A stretch of 47,463 bases of DNA from assembly GCF_001418655.1 (NCBI RefSeq), contig NZ_LIQZ01000162.1, positions 1 to 47,463 on the forward strand, written 5' to 3'. The position numbers and the translations under genes are program-made. Shown piece by piece: positions 28,901 to 36,713 of the stretch. Position 1 is the first letter of the stretch; each line of letters begins with the position of its first letter. The notes under the pieces were generated by a model. The model saw only the letters and a list, made by a program, of their open reading frames with translations. It was not told where the DNA came from and searched no databases. The DNA comes from Streptomyces phaeochromogenes. GTDB lineage: Bacteria; Actinomycetota; Actinomycetes; Streptomycetales; Streptomycetaceae.

Positions 28901-29275
28901 CGCCCGGACAACGCCTCGGCGACCGGCCAGACCATCGAACTCCCCACACAGGCCGCCAAGTTGAGCTTCCTCGGCAGCGCGGTCAACGGCAACCAGCAGA
29001 CGCGGGCGACCGTTACGTACGACGACGGCAGCACCGACTCCATCGATCTCTCCTTCACCGACTGGACCGTCGGCGGCGGAGGCGGCACCGTCCAGTACGG
29101 CAACGAGGTCGTCGCCCGGGCCGCGTACCGGAACGTCGCGGGCGCCGACAAGGACCCGGTCGCCACATACGTCTTCGCCACGAAGCCGTTCGAGGCGCCG
29201 GCGGGCAGGACGATCAAGAGCGTGAAGCTGCCGGACAACGCGGACCTGCATGTGTTCACCGTCGCGGTGAACTGA
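25982..29275 (+). CDS. Secreted GH92 alpha-mannosidase-type glycoside hydrolase
   Basis: GH92 enzymes are calcium-dependent, inverting exo-alpha-mannosidases. The 1097-residue product has a signal peptide (MRFRPSSVLLAVALAAAMAVGAGA), then family hallmarks: YVDPLIGTRNGGNVFPGAVVPFGM, SLTHMSGTGCAGGSGDIPFFP, the (alpha/alpha)6 region with YHALLHPN, SGWDVYRSQVQL, EPSINVPYLYAYAG and GNDDLGAMSSWYVFSALGMYP. After about residue 790 come a NEW3-like beta domain and a C-terminal NPCBM-like galactose/carbohydrate-binding module (SLLAAYNNTGTTDDEGD onward). The ATG at 25982 is preceded by AGGAGGAGGGG. Likely targets are fungal or yeast mannan or glycoprotein mannose; exact linkage specificity cannot be read here. 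It is under two LacI-type operators. Confidence 0.92.
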   Translation: MRFRPSSVLLAVALAAAMAVGAGATPALSAPAPGPALVQDPTQYVDPLIGTRNGGNVFPGAVVPFGMLSWSPENTRGDATRTAAPGGYQYDATRIRGFSLTHMSGTGCAGGSGDIPFFPYAGEVTSSPASDTKDAVYAADFKHADETAAPGHYKVGLSSGVTADLTATARTGSGRFTYPADKPASLLIRTANSEVGSTTSDVRIDPKTRTVSGSVTSGNFCGYLDPEGQRDYYTLHFTARFDRAFKATGTWQDDKLSPGATEASGGTGGFGTSGRPVAGKGAGGYVEFEPGTGPVNVKVGISYVSRAGAEANLAAENPPRRSFDDVQDAARKAWRDRLSAVKVGGGTDAERTTFYTALYHALLHPNVISDADRRYRGADGKVHRVGAGHRAQYGTYSGWDVYRSQVQLLTLLDPRTGSDIAQSLLELARQNGGVWDRWLHGASGTHVMNGDPAPATLAGIRAFGGRDFDLRGALDSLVKAATVPTDLDLSPAGKPIMSVGQRPSLDKYLAKHYMPSVSNAWGGAAETLEMSGADFALGQLATAAGEKKTAETFTRRSQWWQNNFNIAADPTGGYIANRKADGSWVTGFTPATGNGFVEGTAAQYTWMVQHNPAGLFAAMGGQDKAVERLDSFFHNADGSWAFTGSGGDKSELDNEPSINVPYLYAYAGAPYKTQETVRAAMGKLWSTEPAGIPGNDDLGAMSSWYVFSALGMYPQVPSRAELVLGSPVFPRAHISRPNGNDIDIRAAGAAADSPYVQSLKVNGRSSDRAWLPASFVRDGGTLDYTLAGTPNRAWGSGAEDAPPSFRDGEQPYQIGVGPTTATVAPGGSTKLDIRALALSGGTGPEVRFRVETPEGVRATPAEGTVTDGAQEITLAADEDAEQGFYDVKVSVTSGDSDTSYDQPVALTVAAPGSLLAAYNNTGTTDDEGDHAEGDYDGGGWSYSRQALAAAGLTPGGQGSVNGLAYTWPGSPAGRPDNASATGQTIELPTQAAKLSFLGSAVNGNQQTRATVTYDDGSTDSIDLSFTDWTVGGGGGTVQYGNEVVARAAYRNVAGADKDPVATYVFATKPFEAPAGRTIKSVKLPDNADLHVFTVAVN

Positions 29276-29337
29276 ACTCCAGTGAACTGAACTCCCTTTC
29301 CCAGCAAGGTAATCCGCTCCCCAGCAGGGCAATCCGC
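29267..29337 (+). repeat. Two tandem direct repeats at the 3' end of the GH92 gene
   Basis: GTGAACTGAACTCC occurs at 29267-29280, across the stop codon, and again at 29282-29295. Then CCCAGCARGGYAATCCGC occurs twice (about 29300-29317 and 29320-29337). Both look like recent short duplications next to the terminator. Confidence 0.7.
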
Positions 29338-29367
29338 CTCCGTCGGCGCTCCAACCGGCGGAGGCGG
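29334..29367 (+). terminator. Terminator after the first GH92 gene
   Basis: CCGCCTCCGTCGG (29334-29346) pairs with CCGGCGGAGGCGG (29355-29367), 13 bp with one T-G wobble and an 8-base loop. Confidence 0.8.
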
Positions 29368-29407
29368 TAGCGTGTGCGATTCCGACGATCTCCCTGGGGG
29401 ACGAGTC

Positions 29408-30772
29408 ATGCGCGCGCGAGGGACAGTGCTGCGGCCCGCGGCCGTCGGCCTGGCACTGGTGATGTCGCTGGGCGTCCTCGCCGGGTGCGGCTCAGGCGTC
29501 GGCGCCGCGAAGAAGTCGTGGATCGCGGTGCCGGAACAGTTCTATCTCCGGCCGCCGGGGGACAAGTCGGGTCCGACGAACAAGGTTCCCTTCCACGTCC
29601 AGGCCGAGGACGTGAAGGCCAGGAGCCGCGTCGGAACGCAGGACCATCGGCTCACGGTGGACGTCACCGGCTCCGAGCGGGCCGTACGGCTCAAGATCTC
29701 GGACATCCGCAGGAAGAACCCCAGGTGCGCCGGGACCGACACCCGGGTCGTCTGCAAGGTGAGCGGCGCCTACAACAGCTGGTCCGACATCGACCGCGTC
29801 TATCCCTACGCCGCCCCGGGCAGCAAGCCGGGCGACAGCGGAACGGTCCGCTTCAGCTTCACCACCGAGAAGGGGAAGAAGCTCAGCGCCCGCACCCGGG
29901 TGATCGTCGGCGAGCCCGTGGTGAAGGTGCGGACGACGAAGGTGTTCAAGGACGTCGGGCCCGGCTCAGTCCTCAGCACACCCGTCGTGGTCCGCAACAC
30001 CGGGGAGGTGCCCGTGCGCGGCGTCGGCCTGCAACTCTCCGTCGGCACGGGCCTGCGCTTCAAGCAGCAGTACGGCAACTGCCGTTACCCGGGGGCGCAG
30101 AAGGGCTCCCTCGCGGTGTGCGAGTTCCCCGGCGTGCGCATACCGCCCGGCCAGGCGGTCACCCTCCGTCCGGCCCTGGCACTGGACGTCGCCACGACGG
30201 AGATGTACTCCTCGTTCCGCCAGCAGGCGTGGGCCCTGGACATGGGCCCCGCGAAGAACAGCGTCGTGCCCGAGGGCGGCGACCACGGTGACGGCCCCCG
30301 GCTCACGACCGCGAACGCGAACGGCTCCGACCTGAAGGGGACGTTCGCCGGCGGCGACGTGTGGAGCGAGGTGCAGGTGGACACGTACGCCGACTTCGAG
30401 GTCTTCGCCGTCGAGGTGAGCGGCGAGCGCGGCAGCGAGCACACCGTGCGGCTGAAGGTCCGCAACAACGGGCCCGCCAACCCCGGGAGCACGACACTGC
30501 TGTTCACCCCGCCGGAGAGCGCCACCGTGGTGAAGCAGCCCATGGAGGCCATCGACGAGGACGTGTACGAGCCCTACTGCGACCTCGACCAGGGCACGTA
30601 CTCCTGCTCCGTGGGAAGCGGGCTCGAAGCGGGCAGGACGCGCACCTTCGACTTCGAGCTCCGGCTCGGCGGACCGGGCGAGGGCAGCGTGCGGGTGACG
30701 GACGCCCGCGATTCCGACCGCCGGGACCCCGACCCCGCCAACGACACGGCACCGGTTACCGTCCTGCCGTAA
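29408..30772 (+). CDS. Lipoprotein with DUF11-like repeat domains
   Basis: The 454-residue product has a Sec signal and lipobox LAGC (acceptor C27), so it is a surface lipoprotein. The rest is beta-rich. Two segments resemble the DUF11/CARDB-type Ig fold: VVVRNTGEVPVRGVGLQLSVGTG (about 197-225) and VRLKVRNNGPANPGSTTLLF (about 352-375), the second ending in the typical DPDPANDTAPVTV. No catalytic motif is seen, so it is probably adhesive or structural. The ATG at 29408 has GGGGGAC upstream. It lies between two GH92 genes and has its own upstream terminator, so it need not share their control. Confidence 0.8.
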   Translation: MRARGTVLRPAAVGLALVMSLGVLAGCGSGVGAAKKSWIAVPEQFYLRPPGDKSGPTNKVPFHVQAEDVKARSRVGTQDHRLTVDVTGSERAVRLKISDIRRKNPRCAGTDTRVVCKVSGAYNSWSDIDRVYPYAAPGSKPGDSGTVRFSFTTEKGKKLSARTRVIVGEPVVKVRTTKVFKDVGPGSVLSTPVVVRNTGEVPVRGVGLQLSVGTGLRFKQQYGNCRYPGAQKGSLAVCEFPGVRIPPGQAVTLRPALALDVATTEMYSSFRQQAWALDMGPAKNSVVPEGGDHGDGPRLTTANANGSDLKGTFAGGDVWSEVQVDTYADFEVFAVEVSGERGSEHTVRLKVRNNGPANPGSTTLLFTPPESATVVKQPMEAIDEDVYEPYCDLDQGTYSCSVGSGLEAGRTRTFDFELRLGGPGEGSVRVTDARDSDRRDPDPANDTAPVTVLP

Positions 30773-30784
30773 CCGGTGCCGTGT
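30744..30784. terminator. Bidirectional terminator overlapping a stop codon
   Basis: ACACGGCACCGGTTAC (30744-30759) is perfectly complementary to 30769-30784 across a 9-base loop. The left arm encodes the last residues of the lipoprotein and the right arm contains its TAA (30770-30772). It sits 35 bp from the stop of the convergent second GH92 gene. Confidence 0.85.
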
Positions 30785-30818
30785 ACGCCGTGCGCGGGCT
30801 GTCGGGCCGTGCCGTGCG

Positions 30819-33800
30819 TCAGCTCAGCAGTTCCACCTCCGACAGGGTGGCCTCACCGTCGAGGACCAGCCGGTACTTGGTGTACGACCCGGGCGCCGAG
30901 ACCGAGAACGCCCGTGTCTGCCGGTCCCAGGTGAAGGACTGGCCGGACCGCTTGTCGAGGTCCTTCCACGTGGTCCCGTCGGACGAGCCCTGGAGGACCC
31001 AGCCCTGCGGAGCCTTGGAGCGCTCGGCCGACGTCAGCGTGTACTGAACGGCCTTGGCCCGGTCGGCGGTCGGCAGATCCACCGACTCGACGGTCGCGTT
31101 CGTCGCCGAGGTGTTGTCGAACAACTCGCCCTCGCCCTTGATGACGTCGCTCCGGGGTGACGGCACCTTGTCGTCCTCGGTGATCGAGACGGGCGCCGCG
31201 TTCTTCCCGGTACCCCACGAGGACGGCTTCGACCCCATGTCGAACTCCAGCACGCCACCACGGGAGATGATCGAGTGGGGGAGCGAAGTCTTCGTCCACG
31301 CCTTGCCGTTGACCTTCAGGCCCTGCACGTAGACGTTCTTCGCGCTGTTCTTCGGGGCCTTCACGACCAGCTTCTTGCCGTTCTCCAGGTGCACGGTCGC
31401 CTTGGTGAACAGCGGTGAGCCGACGGCGTATTCGCCACTGCCCATCACCAGCGGGTAGAAGCCGAGCGAGGAGAAGAGGAACCAGGCCGACTGCTCGCCG
31501 TTGTCCTCGTCGCCGTGGTAGCCCTGCCCGATCTCGCTGCCGGTGTAGAGGCGGGACAGCACCTCGCGGACGTTCTTCTGCGTCTTCCAGGGCTGACTCG
31601 CCGCGTTGTACATGTAGTTGACATGGTGGGCGACCTGGTTGGAGTGCCCGTACATGCCCATCCGTACGTCACGCGCCTCGGTCATCTCGTGGATGACGCC
31701 CCCGTACGAGCCGACGAACTCGGGCGAGGCGGTTTCGGGGGTCGCGAAGTACGTGTCGAGCTTCTCCGCGAGCCCGGAACGGCCGCCGTACAGGTTGGCG
31801 AGGCCGCGGGAGTCCTGGGGCGCGGTGAAGGCGTAGCCCCAGCCGTTCGTCTCGGTGTAGTCGTAACCCCACACCCTCGGGTCGAACTTGGACGACTCGA
31901 CCCGCCAGTCGCCCTTGTCGTCACGGCCCTGGAAGAAGCCGGCCTTGTCGTCGAAGAGGTTGACGTAGTCCTGGGCGCGGTTGAGGAAGTACTCGGCCTC
32001 CTCCTTGTAGCGCTTCTCGCCCGTCTTCTCGTAGAGGGCCCGGCCCATCTTCGAGATGCCGTAGTCGTTGAGGTAGCCCTCAAGCGCCCACGAGAGGCCC
32101 TCGTGCGTGTCGGTGCTCGTGTAGCCGAGGAACGGCGAGGTCGCCATGCCCTTGCGGCCCACGCCCGAGGAGGGCGGCACGACGGTGGCGTTCTTGACCG
32201 CCGCGTCGTACGCCGACTTCGCGTCGAAGTCGACCCCCTTCACGTACGCGTCCGCGAACGCCACGTCCGAGGAGGTGCCGGTCATCAGGTCCGCGTAGCC
32301 GGGCGAGGACCAGCGCGAGGTCCAGCCGCCGTCCTTGTACTGCTGCACGAACCCGTCGACCATCTCACCCGCCTGACCGGGCGTCAGGAGCGAGTAGGCC
32401 GGCCAGGTCGTCCGATACGTGTCCCAGAAGCCGTTGTTGACGTACACCTTGCCGTCGACGATCTTCGCGCCGGTGTGCGTCGGGGTGTCCGGTCCTGGCA
32501 TCGGCGAGAACGGCGAGGCGTACTGGTACTTCCCACCGACCTTCTCGAAGCCGGAGTTGGGGTACAGGTACAGCCGGTAGAGGCTGGAGTACAGGGTCGT
32601 CAGCTGGTCCGGTGTCGCGCCCTCGACCTCGACCTTGCCGAGGATCTTGTCCCACTGCTTCTGGGCGCGCGACTTGACCGCGTCGAAGGACGTGCCGTCC
32701 GGAATCTCCTGACGGAGGTTGTCCTTGGCCTGGTCGATGCTGATCAGGGAGGTGGCCAGGCGGAGCGTGACCGTGCGGTCCTCGCCCGCCTTGAACTTCA
32801 GATAGCCCTTCACACCGGCCGAGCTGCCCTCGGCGACCTCCGAGTCGAAGACCCCGTACACGAAGAGGCGGGTCGCGCCCGTCGACAGGCCGGACTTCAC
32901 GTCCGAGTAGCCCGTGAAGGTCCCGTTCTCCTTGTCGAGGGTGAGGCCCGCCTGGTCGGTGACGTTGTCGAAGACGACGCTGGCGTCGTCGCCGGGGTAG
33001 GTGAAGCGCATGGCCGCCGCGTGGTCCGTCGGCGCCATCTCCGTCTTCAGCCCGTTCTCGAACCGCACCCCGTAGTAGTAGGGGCGTGCCGTCTCGTTCT
33101 CGTGCTTGAAGGGCAGCGCGCGGGCGGTGCGGCCCGTCTCCGGGGTGCCGGACGCGGCCGACGGCATCACCTGGAAGGTCTGCCGGTCACCCATCCACGG
33201 GCTCGGCTCATGACTCGCGCTGAACGCCTGTATGGTCGGCAGATTGTCAGCGTTGTTCGCGCGGGCGTAGTCGTAGAGCCAGCTGAGCGAACCCGCGTTC
33301 GTCACCGGCGTCCAGAAGTTGAAGCCGTGCGGCACGGCCGTCGCCGGGAAGTTGTTGCCGCGCGAGAAGCCGCCGCTGGAGTTGGTGCCCCGCGTGGTGG
33401 ACGCGTAGTCCGACAGATGCGCCTTCGGCTTCTCGGGCTTCTGCACGCTCAGCTTCACGTCGTCCAGCCAGCCGCGGAACTTCGCGGGCCCCTTCGGGGA
33501 GTCGTACGCGACCAGGATCCGGTCGACCGTCCGGCCGGCCGCGACCGAGCCGATCCGCGAGACGACGTTGTTCCACTGGTTGACGTACAGCACCTTCGAC
33601 GCGCCCTGGCCCTGCGGAGTCAGCGGGAACCCGTGCTGGTCCTGGGCGCGCAGGTCGCTCAGATAGGTGCCGTCCGTGAACGCCAGGTCCACCGAGACGT
33701 TCGTGGCGTCGTAGTCCCGGTCACCGTCCGCCATCGACGGGAAGACCCGGTACGCCAGCTCGGTGTCGCGGCCCACGGCCACGTTCACGTCGAAGACCTT

Positions 33801-34658
33801 GTTGTACGAGTAGGCGCGGCCGTCCGCCTTGTGGGTGCCCGCGTACCGGAGGGCCTTCTTGCCCGTGAAGCCCGCGCCGGACTTCGCGGTCGGGGAGCCG
33901 CTCGGGCCGCGGTCCACCAGCGAGAGCATGTCCTTGGGCGTCGGCTCCTCGCCGCCGCCCGTGGAGAACTGCACGTCGGCGAGTTGCAGGGCGTCCGAAG
34001 CACCCTTGTTCTTGGTGATGTCGAGCCGGAAGTGCTGGTACTCCGCGGGCTCCGCGAGGTCGTACGACTTCGTCTGGAAGCGCTCGCCGAAGGACTCGCC
34101 CGTGCGGGTGTCGAGGGTCTTCCAGTCCTTGCCGTCCGTGGACCCCTGGAAGGTCCAGTCGACCGGGTCGCGCTCGTCGTGGTCGTTGGCCGACGTGAGG
34201 GCGTACGTCACCAGCTTGACCGGGGCGTCCAGCTCGAACTCCACCCAGCCGGTGGGCGCGAAGGTCAGCCATTTGGTGCCGGGCTCGACGTCGACGAGGT
34301 TCTCCTTCACCTCGCCCGAGCCCGAGTTCTCGCCGCTCGCGGCGACGTCCGTGACGTGCTCGGTCACATTGCCGGGAATGCCGGTGCTGAAGCCGCCGTC
34401 GACACCCGACGAACGCTTCGAACCATCGGCGGCGGTGTCGACCGTATTCAGCCAGTCGGGTGCGGGTTCACCCGCCTCGAAGGAGGAACCGAACTCGCGG
34501 TCCGCGGCGGCGGCTTCGGCCGGACGGGCGACGGCGGCGCCCTGTGAGGCCACCACCAGCGCGAAGGCGGTCGCTCCGAGGACCGCCGTGGAACCCCATC
34601 CCTGCCGTGCCCTGATCCGAGATCTGTGCGGAGATCCTTGCCGAGATCTGTGGTGCAT
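30819..34658 (-). CDS. Secreted GH92 glycoside hydrolase with two F5/8-type domains
   Basis: The 1279-residue product has a long basic N-terminus and hydrophobic core (STAVLGATAFALVVASQGAAVA). A discoidin/F5/8C-like carbohydrate-binding domain follows (about 110-235: WVEFELDAPVKLVTYALTSAN, WTFQGSTDGKDWKTLD), then a further beta domain (about 240-400), the GH92 catalytic region (about 405-1130, with NFFP-like NNFPATAVPHGF, NNGFWDTYRTTWPAYSLL, GYHGDEDNGEQSAWFLFSSLGFYP) and a C-terminal F5/8C-like domain (about 1175-1279). The catalytic part is clearly distinct from the other GH92 enzyme here, closer to the alpha-1,2-mannosidase-type branch. The ATG at 34658 has GGGAGG 10 bases upstream. GACAACGTTGTC lies 32 bp upstream. 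Confidence 0.92.
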   Translation of the reverse strand: MHHRSRQGSPHRSRIRARQGWGSTAVLGATAFALVVASQGAAVARPAEAAAADREFGSSFEAGEPAPDWLNTVDTAADGSKRSSGVDGGFSTGIPGNVTEHVTDVAASGENSGSGEVKENLVDVEPGTKWLTFAPTGWVEFELDAPVKLVTYALTSANDHDERDPVDWTFQGSTDGKDWKTLDTRTGESFGERFQTKSYDLAEPAEYQHFRLDITKNKGASDALQLADVQFSTGGGEEPTPKDMLSLVDRGPSGSPTAKSGAGFTGKKALRYAGTHKADGRAYSYNKVFDVNVAVGRDTELAYRVFPSMADGDRDYDATNVSVDLAFTDGTYLSDLRAQDQHGFPLTPQGQGASKVLYVNQWNNVVSRIGSVAAGRTVDRILVAYDSPKGPAKFRGWLDDVKLSVQKPEKPKAHLSDYASTTRGTNSSGGFSRGNNFPATAVPHGFNFWTPVTNAGSLSWLYDYARANNADNLPTIQAFSASHEPSPWMGDRQTFQVMPSAASGTPETGRTARALPFKHENETARPYYYGVRFENGLKTEMAPTDHAAAMRFTYPGDDASVVFDNVTDQAGLTLDKENGTFTGYSDVKSGLSTGATRLFVYGVFDSEVAEGSSAGVKGYLKFKAGEDRTVTLRLATSLISIDQAKDNLRQEIPDGTSFDAVKSRAQKQWDKILGKVEVEGATPDQLTTLYSSLYRLYLYPNSGFEKVGGKYQYASPFSPMPGPDTPTHTGAKIVDGKVYVNNGFWDTYRTTWPAYSLLTPGQAGEMVDGFVQQYKDGGWTSRWSSPGYADLMTGTSSDVAFADAYVKGVDFDAKSAYDAAVKNATVVPPSSGVGRKGMATSPFLGYTSTDTHEGLSWALEGYLNDYGISKMGRALYEKTGEKRYKEEAEYFLNRAQDYVNLFDDKAGFFQGRDDKGDWRVESSKFDPRVWGYDYTETNGWGYAFTAPQDSRGLANLYGGRSGLAEKLDTYFATPETASPEFVGSYGGVIHEMTEARDVRMGMYGHSNQVAHHVNYMYNAASQPWKTQKNVREVLSRLYTGSEIGQGYHGDEDNGEQSAWFLFSSLGFYPLVMGSGEYAVGSPLFTKATVHLENGKKLVVKAPKNSAKNVYVQGLKVNGKAWTKTSLPHSIISRGGVLEFDMGSKPSSWGTGKNAAPVSITEDDKVPSPRSDVIKGEGELFDNTSATNATVESVDLPTADRAKAVQYTLTSAERSKAPQGWVLQGSSDGTTWKDLDKRSGQSFTWDRQTRAFSVSAPGSYTKYRLVLDGEATLSEVELLS

Positions 34659-34689
34659 GCGCCAGCACCCTCCCTGTCACGTGCGCCTG

Positions 34690-34733
34690 GACAACGTTGT
34701 CATATTTGCTGCGCAGGTCCAGTAGGGAGTCAA
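34690..34733 (-). promoter_or_regulatory. LacI-type operator and promoter of the second GH92 gene
   Basis: GACAACGTTGTC (34690-34701) is identical to the operator upstream of the first GH92 gene. On the minus strand TTGACT (complement of 34728-34733) may be the -35, with an AT-rich stretch (CAAATATGA) next to the operator as the -10 region. Confidence 0.65.
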
Positions 34734-35173
34734 GTGGTCAGGGATGTCAAGGGTGTTGGGCGTGGCGTATGGGGGTATTGGTCATGCCTGACCCAATGGT
34801 CCGCCGGGGGGCTCACCTGTCGGCTTCCTGTTCGGCGGCTGATCGTCCCCTGATCGCTCGCTGTGGCGGCGGACCTGCGGGCAGCTGATATTTCCGCGAG
34901 GTCTCACTTCGGGAAAGAGTGTCGGCCAACCGTGCATTCGATCTTGCTCAGCTGGCGGGAAGTGGACTATACCTGTCGGCGTCCGCCCAGTCGTTCGACG
35001 GGCCGCGGACAGATGAATGGCCACGGGGAAGAGGGGGCGCGGCGCATGCCGGGCGTCGTGTATTCCCGCTGATCCCGGTGCTTGACAAGCGCACGACCCC
35101 AGCTTCAACAACCCGCGGTGCCGGGGAGGGTCCGGTTCACCGCCTGAGTCCTGATGAAGGCGAGGACTTGAGC
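34734..35173. promoter_or_regulatory. Upstream region of ngcE, with a DasR-like site
   Basis: This gap has no convincing gene. AGTGGACTATACCTGT (34961-34976) matches 13 of 16 positions of the DasR consensus ASTGGTCTAGACCAST, a GntR-family site controlling GlcNAc and chitin genes. ATTGGTCA-TGCC-TGACC (about 34777-34793) is a second imperfect inverted repeat of unknown meaning. An in-frame extension of ngcE through 34919 exists but lacks a ribosome binding site and reads as Arg/Pro-rich filler. Confidence 0.4.
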
Positions 35174-36619
35174 ATGGGATCCACTTCCGCCAACAACCGT
35201 GAGGGTATCGGCCGCCGCGATCTGATCAAGCGGTCCGCTGCACTCGGCCTGATTTCCGTACCCACGATGAGTTTCCTGTCGGCGTGTGCCAGCAGTGACA
35301 GTGGTAGCGACGAAAAGGTCGACAAGGGCAAGAAGACCAAGGAGAATCCGCTCGCCGTCAATGAGACCGCACCGTTGGAGATCGTCATCTTCGACGGCGG
35401 TTTCGGCACGAAATACGCCGAGGACGCCAAGGCGGTCTACGAGAAGAACTTCCCGAAGGCGAAGGTCAAGTTCTCCTCGACCCAGAAGATCCAGTCGGTC
35501 CTGCAGCCGCGCTTCAACCAGGGAACCCCGCCGGACCTGATCGACAACTCGGGCGCCGAGCAGATGGACATGGGCGTCCTCGTGGGCAAGAAGCAGCTCG
35601 CGGACCTCACGCCCCTGCTGGACGCGCCCTCCGTCGACGACCCGAGCAAGAAGGTCCGCGACACGCTGCGCCCCGGCATCGTCGAGATGGGCCAGTTCGA
35701 CGGCGACCCGGTCTGGATCATGTACTACGCGTACACCGTCTACGGCGTGTGGTACTCCCAGAAGGCGCTGGACTCCCTCGACGCCACGTACCCGGAGACC
35801 TGGGACGAGATGCTCGCGGTCTGCGAGAAGGCGAAGAAGAAGGACATTGCGGGCTGGACGTACGCGGGCAAGCACCCGTACTACCTCCCCTTCTCGCTCT
35901 ACCCGATGATCGCCAAGGTCGGCGGCACCGAGGTCCTCGACGCCATCGACAACCTCGAGCCGAACGCCTGGAAGAACCCGGCGGTCAAGACCTGTTTCGA
36001 GGCGTACTACGAGCTGTACAAGAAGGGCTACATCCTCAAGGGCACGCCGGGCCTGGACCACATCCAGTCCCAGACCGCCTGGACCGAGGGCAAGGCGCTC
36101 TTCATCCCGAACGGCTCCTGGGTGGAGAACGAGGCGGCGAAGACGATGCCGAAGGACTTCAACCTCGCGGTGTCCGCGCCCACCGGCATCGACAGCTCGG
36201 ACAAGATGCCCTTCGGCACCATCTGGGCGTCCGGCGGCGAGCCCTTCATCGTCCCCGCCAAGGCCAAGAACACCGACGGCGGCATGGAGCAGCTGCGCAT
36301 CATGCTCAGCGAGGCCTCGTCGAAGAACTTCACCGAGTCCGTCAAGTCGCTGACCGCGTTCAACGGCGGCACCGACGGCATCGACCTGACCCCGGGCCTC
36401 AAGTCCGGTGTCGCGGCCCTGGAGAAGGCCGGCGACAACGTGGTCAACCCGCGCATCCAGGACTGGTACGTGGCGCTGCAGAAGGAGAAGATCGGTGTCG
36501 GCGGCCTCGGCGAGATGATGGCGGGACGGCTCACCCCGGCCGAGGCCATCAAGAAGATCCAGGGCTATGCCGACGAAGCGGCCAAGGACGACTCCATCCA
36601 GCACTACAAGCACCAGTGA
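35174..36619 (+). CDS. ngcE: NgcE-type sugar-binding lipoprotein of an ABC importer
   Basis: This extracellular solute-binding protein (family 1) captures sugar for the NgcFG permease. The 481-residue precursor has a twin-arginine motif (RRDLIKR, 14-20) followed by a hydrophobic stretch and lipobox LSAC (C38), so it is probably a Tat-exported lipoprotein. The binding-protein fold follows (LEIVIFDGGFGTKYAEDAKAVYEKNFP; TPPDLID; PETWDEML; GKALFIPNGSWVENE). The ATG at 35174 has GAGG 8 bases upstream. Gene order and sequence fit Streptomyces NgcEFG, which imports GlcNAc or N,N'-diacetylchitobiose; exact ligand preference differs between species. A strong hairpin separates it from ngcF. Confidence 0.88.
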   Translation: MGSTSANNREGIGRRDLIKRSAALGLISVPTMSFLSACASSDSGSDEKVDKGKKTKENPLAVNETAPLEIVIFDGGFGTKYAEDAKAVYEKNFPKAKVKFSSTQKIQSVLQPRFNQGTPPDLIDNSGAEQMDMGVLVGKKQLADLTPLLDAPSVDDPSKKVRDTLRPGIVEMGQFDGDPVWIMYYAYTVYGVWYSQKALDSLDATYPETWDEMLAVCEKAKKKDIAGWTYAGKHPYYLPFSLYPMIAKVGGTEVLDAIDNLEPNAWKNPAVKTCFEAYYELYKKGYILKGTPGLDHIQSQTAWTEGKALFIPNGSWVENEAAKTMPKDFNLAVSAPTGIDSSDKMPFGTIWASGGEPFIVPAKAKNTDGGMEQLRIMLSEASSKNFTESVKSLTAFNGGTDGIDLTPGLKSGVAALEKAGDNVVNPRIQDWYVALQKEKIGVGGLGEMMAGRLTPAEAIKKIQGYADEAAKDDSIQHYKHQ

Positions 36620-36623
36620 GCTC

Positions 36624-36660
36624 AGCCGGGGACCCCGGGCGGTGACCGGGGTCCCCGGCT
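36624..36660 (+). terminator. Hairpin between ngcE and ngcF
   Basis: AGCCGGGGACCCCGG (36624-36638) is perfectly complementary to 36646-36660 across 7 bases, 4 bp after the ngcE stop. No promoter is obvious before ngcF, so it probably acts as a partial terminator or 3' stabiliser. Confidence 0.8.
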
Positions 36661-36713
36661 CTCGATGCGCGGCATCGGCGGCGGTTCCCGCGGGAAGATC
36701 GGGTCGGTAGGAA

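Noticed and set aside
34919..35173. An 85-residue extension of NgcE
   Set aside because: The Tat signal and lipobox place the start at ATG 35174; the extension has no ribosome binding site and would bury the signal peptide.
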